The notes below the pieces were generated by a model. It saw only the letters and a program-made list of their open reading frames with translations. It was not told the DNA's origin and searched no databases. The translations under genes were made by a program, and so were the position numbers. Positions 58,326 through 64,000 of a stretch of DNA of 64,000 nt are shown here, one piece after another. The DNA comes from Staphylococcus simulans (GTDB taxonomy: Bacteria > Bacillota > Bacilli > Staphylococcales > Staphylococcaceae). Position 1 is the first letter of the stretch, and each line of letters begins with the position of its first letter. The DNA is taken from assembly GCF_003043455.1 (NCBI RefSeq), contig NZ_PZGG01000001.1, positions 33,124 through 97,123 of the forward strand, written 5' to 3'.

Positions 58326-58350
58326 CCGGTCGGAAGGGATTACTTATAAT
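58322..58350 (+). promoter_or_regulatory. pheST promoter
   Basis: TTGACC, exact 17-nt spacer, TATAAT. The -35 contains the TGA stop (58323-58325) of the methylase gene. Confidence 0.75.
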
Positions 58351-58356
58351 TAAATG

Positions 58357-58630
58357 TGATTCAGAGTTTGAGCGGATGACTCAAACAAATAAATTAATAC
58401 TTTGCCTATAAAAAGACGTAAATTATCATAAGCAGACTGTCTAGGGAGAATAACCGTGACTGAAAGTTATTCCAGAATGCGATAATTTTTTTCACCTTTT
58501 TGGCAACTTAAAGAAATTTAAGTCGGTTCATCACCGTTATCTATGATAAATCAAGTGTATGCGTATGCATAAATTTGGGTGGTACCACGGAAGACTTCGT
58601 CCCATATCTCAGGGATAGAAGTCTTTTTTT
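58357..58630 (+). promoter_or_regulatory. T-box riboswitch leader of pheST
   Basis: The T-box TGGGTGGTACCACGG (58575-58590) is diagnostic: it pairs with the acceptor end of uncharged tRNA. The terminator follows at once, AGACTTC...GAAGTCT (58592-58624) with T7. About 95 nt upstream is a TTC in GTTATTCCAGAATG that could be the phenylalanine specifier, but the stem I fold was not computed. Uncharged tRNA-Phe would allow read-through into pheS. Confidence 0.95.
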
Positions 58631-58659
58631 ATTGGCAATATTATTTAGGAGGGGCAGAT

Positions 58660-59718
58660 ATGATTCAAACTGAAGAAATGAATCAGCTTAAATCAGAAGC
58701 TTTGACCGATGTGTCACAAGCGTCAGATGAGAAAGCGTTACAAGATGTTAAAGTTAAATACTTAGGTAAAAAAGGTTCTGTTTCAGGTTTAATGAAACAA
58801 ATGAAAGATTTATCAAATGAAGAAAAACCAAAATTCGGTCAAGCAGTAAACGAAGTGCGTCAAGCGATTGAACAAGCGATTGCTGAACGTAAAAAAGTGC
58901 TTGAACAAGAACGTTTAAATAAACAATTAGAAGAAGAAACAATTGATGTGACTTTACCAAGTCGTCAAATCAAACAAGGTGCAGCACATCCATTAACACG
59001 TACGATTCAAGAAATTGAAGATTTATTCTTAGGTTTAGGTTATGAAATTGTGAATGGTTATGAAGTAGAACAAGATTACTATAACTTCGAAGCATTAAAC
59101 TTACCGAAATCACACCCAGCACGTGATATGCAAGATACGTTCTATATCACAGAAGAAACGTTGATGCGTACACATACATCACCTGTACAAGCACGTACAC
59201 TTGAAAAGCGTAACGGCCAAGGGCCTGTTAAAATTATTTGTCCTGGTAAAGTATATCGTCGTGACTCAGATGATGCGACACACAGTCACCAATTTACACA
59301 AATTGAAGGTTTAGTTGTGGCAGAGAATATTAAAATGAGCGACTTAAAAGGTACGCTTGAACTTGTGGCGAAAAAACTATTCGGTGAAGAACGTGAAATT
59401 CGTTTACGTCCAAGTTATTTCCCATTCACTGAACCTTCAGTAGAAGTTGACGTCTCTTGTTTCAAATGTGGCGGTAAAGGCTGTAACGTATGTAAAGGTT
59501 CAGGCTGGATTGAAATCTTAGGTGCCGGTATGGTACACCCGAATGTTTTAGAAATGGCTGGTTTTGATTCTTCTAAATACACTGGTTTCGCATTCGGTAT
59601 GGGTCCTGACCGTATCGCAATGTTGAAATACGGTATTGAAGATATCCGTTATTTCTACACAAATGATGTTCGTTTCTTAGATCAATTCAAAGCTGTTGAA
59701 GATAGAGGTGAAGCATAA
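58660..59718 (+). CDS. pheS: Phenylalanine--tRNA ligase alpha subunit
   Basis: Catalytic subunit of the alpha2-beta2 synthetase. 352 residues from ATG 58660 with AGGAGGGG upstream; the longer frame runs back through the T-box terminator and is rejected. N-terminal coiled coil (1-85), class II core with PAHP-type [37 protein letters not shown], and [15 protein letters not shown] (motif 3). The cysteine-rich insertion [18 protein letters not shown] is present. Stop overlaps pheT start by 1 nt (TAATG). Confidence 0.97.
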   Translation: MIQTEEMNQLKSEALTDVSQASDEKALQDVKVKYLGKKGSVSGLMKQMKDLSNEEKPKFGQAVNEVRQAIEQAIAERKKVLEQERLNKQLEEETIDVTLPSRQIKQGAAHPLTRTIQEIEDLFLGLGYEIVNGYEVEQDYYNFEALNLPKSHPARDMQDTFYITEETLMRTHTSPVQARTLEKRNGQGPVKIICPGKVYRRDSDDATHSHQFTQIEGLVVAENIKMSDLKGTLELVAKKLFGEEREIRLRPSYFPFTEPSVEVDVSCFKCGGKGCNVCKGSGWIEILGAGMVHPNVLEMAGFDSSKYTGFAFGMGPDRIAMLKYGIEDIRYFYTNDVRFLDQFKAVEDRGEA

Positions 59719-62123
59719 TGTTTGTATCAAAAGAATGGTTAGAATCTTTAGTTGCGGTTAATGAGCCGATTCAATCATTAGCTGAACGTATCACACGTAC
59801 AGGGATTGAAGTCGATGACATCATTGATTACACAGCTGAAATTAAAAAATTAGTCGTAGGTTATGTGGAAAGTAAAACACAACATCCGAACGCAGATAAA
59901 TTAAATATTTGTAAAGTAGATATCGGTGAAGAAGAACCCGTACAAATCGTATGTGGTGCACCGAATGTCGATGCTGGGCAATACGTGATTGTCGCAACTG
60001 TCGGCGGTCGCTTACCTGGCGGTATTAAGATCAAACGTGCGAAATTACGTGGTGAAGTGTCTGAAGGTATGATTTGTTCACTTCAAGAAATCGGGGTCCA
60101 AAGTAATGTGGTACCTAAAACATTTGAAGAGGGGATTTATAACTTCCCGAATGAAGTGAAACCAGGCACAGATGCGTTAGAAGCATTATACTTAAATGAT
60201 CAAGTGATGGAATTCGACTTAACGCCGAACCGTGCAGATGCATTAAGTATGGTAGGTGCTGCGTATGAAACATCAGCACTTTATGGTGCACCGTTAACAT
60301 TACCAGAAACACAACCTGATACAACTGGAACTTCAGCTTCTGAAGAAATTTCAGTGTCAGTTGAAAATCCAGATAAAACACCATATTACAGTGCACGTGT
60401 CGTTAAAAATGTGAAAATTGGTCCATCTCCAATGTGGATGCAAGCACGTTTAATGAAAGCGGGCATTCGTCCGATTAATAACGTCGTTGATATTTCAAAC
60501 TATGTGTTATTAGAATATGGCCAACCTCTGCATATGTTTGACCAAGATCATATCGGCTCTAACAAAATTGTCGTACGTCAAGCACAAGAAGGCGAAACAA
60601 TGACAACATTAGATGATACAGAACGTGAATTATTAGCGTCAGATATCGTCATCACAAACGGTAAAGAACCGATTGCGCTTGGTGGTGTGATGGGCGGAGA
60701 CTTCTCTGAAGTCACTGAACAAACTCAAAATGTCGTGGTTGAAGGTGCAATTTTCGATCCTGTAAGTATTCGTCATACTTCACGTCGCTTAAATTTACGC
60801 AGTGAATCATCAAGTCGTTTCGAAAAAGGCATTGCGACTGAATTTGTAGACCAAGCTGTAGACCGTGCTTGTTACTTATTAGAACATTACGCACAAGGTG
60901 AAGTCTTATCAGATCGTGTCGCATCAGGTGACTTAGGTGAATTTATTACACCGATTGAAATTACAGTTGATAAAATCAATAACACAATCGGTTCAGAAAT
61001 GACAGTTGAAGCGATTGTAAAATCACTAAGTCAACTCGGTTTTAAAACTGAAAATAACGACGGCAACTTAACAGTTTATGTTCCTTCACGTCGTAGAGAT
61101 GTCAAAATTAAAGAAGACTTAATTGAAGAAGTGGCACGTATTTATGGTTACGATGAAATTCCATCAACATTACCAGTTTTCGAACAAGTTACAAGTGGTC
61201 AATTGACAGACCGTCAATCTAAAACACGTATTTTAAAACGTACATTAGAAGGTGCAGGTTTAAGTGAAGCGATTACGTATTCATTAGTCGACCGCGCACG
61301 TGGTAAAGCATTCTCAGTGAGTGACAAACCAAACATTGAATTGTTAATGCCGATGAGTGAAGCGCACGCGGTGTTACGTCAAAGTTTATTACCTCATTTA
61401 ATCGATGCGGTTGCTTATAACGTGGCACGTAAAAATACAAATGTCTTCTTATATGAAATCGGTCGTGTCTTCTTTGCGAATGGTAAAGGAGAATTGCCGG
61501 ATGAAGTTGAATACTTAAGCGGTATTTTAACTGGTGAATATAGCGGCAATCAATGGCAAGGTAAGAAAGAATTAACAGACTTCTATCTTGCGAAAGGTGT
61601 CTTAGATGCGATTGCGGAAAAATTAGATATTACATTTGATTATGAAGCAACGCAAATGGATGGTTTACACCCAGGACGTACAGCGAATGTTTTATTAAAC
61701 GGTGAGATTATCGGCTTTATCGGTGAATTACACCCACAATTAGCTGAAGAAAATGACTTGAAACAACGTACGTATGTCTTTGAATTAAACTACGATAAAT
61801 TGATGAACGTTTCAGTGGGTTACATCAATTATGAACAAATTCCTAAGTATCCTGGTGTAACTAGAGATATCGCATTAGAAGTAGATACAATAGTTTCAGC
61901 TGCTGAACTTGTTAGTACAATCAAAGCACATGGCGGTAAAATCTTCCAAGATGCGCAAGTCTTTGATGTCTACGAAGGCGAACATATGGAAGAAGGTAAA
62001 AAATCCGTTGCGATCCGTATCTCTTATTTAGATACAGAAAACACATTAACAGATGAACAAGTGACAGCGGTTCATGATGAAATCGTCAACGCTTTAACTG
62101 CAGAAGGTGCAGTCATTCGTTAG
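59718..62123 (+). CDS. pheT: Phenylalanine--tRNA ligase beta subunit
   Basis: 801 residues. Domain order: N-terminal tRNA-binding OB fold (about 39-155, KTQHPNADKLNICKVD), B3/B4 editing domain (about 210-385), B5 (about 405-480, YVPSRRRDVKIKEDLIEEVARIYGYDEIP), class II-like non-catalytic core, and a C-terminal anticodon-binding FDX-ACB domain (about 708-801, YPGVTRDIALEV). Coupled to pheS by overlap and under the same T-box. Confidence 0.97.
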   Translation: MFVSKEWLESLVAVNEPIQSLAERITRTGIEVDDIIDYTAEIKKLVVGYVESKTQHPNADKLNICKVDIGEEEPVQIVCGAPNVDAGQYVIVATVGGRLPGGIKIKRAKLRGEVSEGMICSLQEIGVQSNVVPKTFEEGIYNFPNEVKPGTDALEALYLNDQVMEFDLTPNRADALSMVGAAYETSALYGAPLTLPETQPDTTGTSASEEISVSVENPDKTPYYSARVVKNVKIGPSPMWMQARLMKAGIRPINNVVDISNYVLLEYGQPLHMFDQDHIGSNKIVVRQAQEGETMTTLDDTERELLASDIVITNGKEPIALGGVMGGDFSEVTEQTQNVVVEGAIFDPVSIRHTSRRLNLRSESSSRFEKGIATEFVDQAVDRACYLLEHYAQGEVLSDRVASGDLGEFITPIEITVDKINNTIGSEMTVEAIVKSLSQLGFKTENNDGNLTVYVPSRRRDVKIKEDLIEEVARIYGYDEIPSTLPVFEQVTSGQLTDRQSKTRILKRTLEGAGLSEAITYSLVDRARGKAFSVSDKPNIELLMPMSEAHAVLRQSLLPHLIDAVAYNVARKNTNVFLYEIGRVFFANGKGELPDEVEYLSGILTGEYSGNQWQGKKELTDFYLAKGVLDAIAEKLDITFDYEATQMDGLHPGRTANVLLNGEIIGFIGELHPQLAEENDLKQRTYVFELNYDKLMNVSVGYINYEQIPKYPGVTRDIALEVDTIVSAAELVSTIKAHGGKIFQDAQVFDVYEGEHMEEGKKSVAIRISYLDTENTLTDEQVTAVHDEIVNALTAEGAVIR

Positions 62124-62152
62124 TTTGATTACCTAATAATCTTACGATATAA

Positions 62153-62199
62153 AAAACAAGCTCTTTCTACACAAATAATGTGCAGAAGGAGCTTGTTTC
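62153..62199. terminator. Bidirectional terminator between pheT and rnhC
   Basis: AAACAAGCTC-TTCT and AGAA-GAGCTTGTTT arms between convergent genes, with T-rich flanks on both sides. Confidence 0.88.
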
Positions 62200-62240
62200 A
62201 TTTTATTTATATATAAAGTGTAAGCAATCTGTTAAGGTGT

Positions 62241-63194
62241 TCAGTTGTTAAATTGTTTTTTACGATAGAGGTCTAAGGCTTTCTCTCTGTTTTTAAAGTC
62301 AGCTTTTGAAATACTGTCTAATGTCTCTGTACCGTATTGATCAATTAAACCAGCCGCAAATAAATCTACTGCTTTACTTGCTCCTTTTGGAATGATTTTG
62401 TTTATTTTTTTGCCCATGTGATCCATATGTTTAACAAAAGCAAAACGAGAAATGATACTTGCAGCTGCGATAGCTAAAGATTTAGATTCACCTTTTGTTT
62501 CGAAACAAGTTTTGTCTGGATAAGGCATAGTTGTAAGTGCATAATTTTGATAAACACCGCGTACCGCAAATTGGTCAATTACAATATAATCTAAAGGATA
62601 GTTTTGTGCTTCGACGCGATTTACCACGTTTTCAATCGCATGATTATGCAAGACAGCTTTCATTTTAACTTGTGACCAGCCGAGTTGTTTTTGTTCGTTA
62701 TATCTTTTATTATCTAATGTTTGTAATGAGTGGGGAAGGAATGTCACTAATTGCTCAGCTAATTCGACAATTTTTTTATCTGATAATTTCTTAGAATCAT
62801 CGACACCTAGTGTTTTGAGTACTTCTGCATGTTCTTTTGATACGTAAGCCGCACAAACGGTAAGCGGACCGAAGTAATCACCGCTGCCTGCTTCATCACT
62901 GCCGATACAATTTGATGTGTTAAATGGGTAATCATTGGAATTGATGATTGTTGTTTTCTTTTTCTTTGAAGGTGCCTTAGATGTTTGAGCAGCGTTACCT
63001 AGTAATTGTTGTGAGACTGCTTCTGCTTGAGCACCTTGAAACATGACTTTGTTGGAATTATAAATATGAATTGTTGTACCTTGGACTTTTGCGCGTGCGC
63101 GTGAGCCTTCGGGAAGATTCGTTGTGTCTGCGTTGATTTTGCTAAGTAATTGTTGAATTTGTTCATCTGATAATTTTAATACGACGTTCGCCAT
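62241..63194 (-). CDS. rnhC: Ribonuclease HIII
   Basis: Cleaves RNA in RNA-DNA hybrids. 317 residues. N-terminal TBP-like substrate-binding domain (1-80, [17 protein letters not shown]), then the RNase H core with [18 protein letters not shown], where the DEAG motif (rather than the DRAG of RNase HII) marks type HIII, and IIDQFAVRG with further catalytic acidic residues. Opposite in direction to zapA, as in other staphylococci. GGAG upstream of ATG 63194. Confidence 0.95.
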   Translation of the reverse strand: MANVVLKLSDEQIQQLLSKINADTTNLPEGSRARAKVQGTTIHIYNSNKVMFQGAQAEAVSQQLLGNAAQTSKAPSKKKKTTIINSNDYPFNTSNCIGSDEAGSGDYFGPLTVCAAYVSKEHAEVLKTLGVDDSKKLSDKKIVELAEQLVTFLPHSLQTLDNKRYNEQKQLGWSQVKMKAVLHNHAIENVVNRVEAQNYPLDYIVIDQFAVRGVYQNYALTTMPYPDKTCFETKGESKSLAIAAASIISRFAFVKHMDHMGKKINKIIPKGASKAVDLFAAGLIDQYGTETLDSISKADFKNREKALDLYRKKQFNN

Positions 63195-63306
63195 AGGGAT
63201 GCTCCTTACTTGTAGTAGTATTCTTATTCTACTATATGTGGCTGGCGCAATAAAAGGTTATATATTACAGTCTGTTTACATAACATTGCCAAAAAGCGAA
63301 CACTAC

Positions 63307-63335
63307 TTACATATTAAATGGCACTCGTGTATAAT
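63307..63335 (+). promoter_or_regulatory. Promoter of zapA-cvpA
   Basis: TTACAT, exact 17-nt spacer, TATAAT. It gives a leader of about 120 nt containing a CACTCAT/ATGAGTG hairpin (63409-63437). Confidence 0.7.
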
Positions 63336-63464
63336 GGTTCGTGATGAATAAATAGAGTGGTTTTCAACAAATCAGAGTGAAAATCAGTTACGATTAATAT
63401 AAGAGATACACTCATCAGTTGTCGTGGTGAATGAGTGAAAATAAGCAAGATTGGAGTTATCAAA

Positions 63465-63731
63465 TTGGGCGAATTTAAAAATAGAATCAATGTTACGATT
63501 AATAATAAAAATTATACAATAGTCGGCGAAGATAATCCTGAGCATATTCGATATGTTGCGCACTTAGTAGATGAAAAAATTCAAGAATTAGGACGTAAGA
63601 GTGCGGGGTTAGATACCACACGTAAAGCAGTATTGACTGCGGTTAACATTATGCATGAAAAGGTGTTATTAGAAGAAGAAAACCGTCGTTTGACACAAGA
63701 GTTGAATCGTTTAAAGCATGACGAACAGTAG
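63465..63731 (+). CDS. zapA: Cell-division protein ZapA
   Basis: FtsZ-associated ring-stabilising protein. 88 residues from TTG 63465, with GGAG 8 nt upstream, giving MGEFKNRINVTINN; the upstream in-frame start at 63435 lacks a binding site and would add ten residues not usual for ZapA. Seen: YTIVGEDNPEHIRYVAHLVDEKI and the C-terminal coiled coil LLEEENRRLTQELNRLK. The cvpA gene follows after 9 nt. Confidence 0.9.
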   Translation: MGEFKNRINVTINNKNYTIVGEDNPEHIRYVAHLVDEKIQELGRKSAGLDTTRKAVLTAVNIMHEKVLLEEENRRLTQELNRLKHDEQ

Positions 63732-63740
63732 GGTCTGCCT

Positions 63741-64000
63741 ATGCTGCTAAATTTTTTCATCTTTTTTGTCTTTATTTTGATTGCCGCTATGGGGTTTCGC
63801 AGAGGATTTTGGTGGAGTCTGCTTCATTTTATAAGTACAGTCGCTGCTTTTATCTTTGCGGCATTATGGTACGGACCGATTGCGAAGCAGTTAGAATTAT
63901 ATGTTCCGTTTCCTAAAACCAAGGCAGCACAAACACATTATTTTATTCAATATGATGATATTCATCTGCGTTTTGAAAGTATTGTCGCGTTTATCATGAT
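63741..64000 (+). CDS. CvpA-family membrane protein, 5' fragment (runs off window)
   Basis: 86 codons visible, open to the right edge. ATG 63741 gives MLLNFFIFFVFILIAAMGFRRGF..., then WWSLLHFISTVAAFIFAALWYGPIAKQLE: the opening of the CvpA family, whose members have four helices and whose first helix ends with a Gly-Arg-Arg-Gly turn. zapA-cvpA adjacency is normal in Firmicutes (yshA-yshB). A GTAGGG overlapping the zapA stop could be the ribosome binding site. Confidence 0.85.
   Translation, partial: MLLNFFIFFVFILIAAMGFRRGFWWSLLHFISTVAAFIFAALWYGPIAKQLELYVPFPKTKAAQTHYFIQYDDIHLRFESIVAFIM

Overview
The window is a stretch of low-GC Gram-positive chromosome from a Staphylococcus. The evidence is gene order together with protein sequences that closely resemble staphylococcal ones: pur operon end, ykoEDC, ptsHI, cydAB, ktrC, rpoY-rnjA, def, pdhABCD, potABCD, mntH, typA, ylaN-ftsW-pycA, ctaA/ctaB, ylbC-ylbN, rpmF, pheST, rnhC, zapA. 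The S. aureus heme-iron isd block, which normally lies between rpmF and the TrmH-type methylase, is absent, and a lone ornithine-cyclodeaminase-family gene sits beside tmcAL. Both points suggest a coagulase-negative species, perhaps of the carnosus/simulans type; the species call is only a guess. I see no IS element, prophage, CRISPR array, tRNA or rRNA gene.

Layout. 1-5.5 kb: 3' end of the purine operon (purF fragment, purM, purN, purH, purD). 5.6-9.1 kb, minus strand: a small basic protein, then a thiamine-precursor ECF transporter (ykoE, ykoD, ykoC) behind a TPP riboswitch. 9.2-12.5 kb: an unknown polytopic membrane protein, a PUA/SAM rRNA methyltransferase and a DUF697/EcsC-like protein. 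12.6-18.6 kb: general PTS (ptsH, ptsI), a CPPC thioredoxin-like protein, cytochrome bd (cydAB) and the K+ channel gating protein ktrC. 18.6-22.8 kb: RNase J1 with a long basic tail, RNA polymerase epsilon, a small unknown protein, peptide deformylase and a YkyA lipoprotein. 22.9-28.5 kb: pyruvate dehydrogenase complex and a UPF0223 protein. 28.6-35 kb: XRE-cupin regulator with polyamine transporter potABCD, then two adjacent DUF4064-like membrane proteins, the first in the position of S. aureus auxA.

35-43.1 kb: mntH with an MntR-type operator, a UPF0637 protein, an inositol-monophosphatase-family protein, the ylaF/typA/ylaI/ylaL/ylaN cluster and ftsW. 43.5-49.8 kb: pyruvate carboxylase, then heme A synthesis (ctaA divergent from ctaB-ctaM) for the terminal oxidases. 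49.9-57.5 kb: the ylb cluster (ylbC, ylbF, GDPD, ylbG, rsmD, coaD, OCD, tmcAL, DUF177, rpmF). 57.6-64 kb: SpoU-type methylase, T-box-controlled pheST, rnhC, zapA and the start of a cvpA gene that runs off the end.

The window is mostly core metabolism, so the most informative signals are regulatory. They are paired ResD/SrrA-like boxes placed upstream of the divergent ctaA and ctaB promoters, a DtxR/MntR palindrome lying over the mntH -35, a nested palindrome or terminator just ahead of the XRE-pot operon, and a 343-nt structured spacer inside the pdh operon. On the protein side, the RNase J1 tail, the DUF4064 pair and the OCD insertion deserve a second look. I found no convincing new multi-gene system. 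Many annotated starts are moved here to the codon that has a ribosome binding site; several of these are TTG or GTG.
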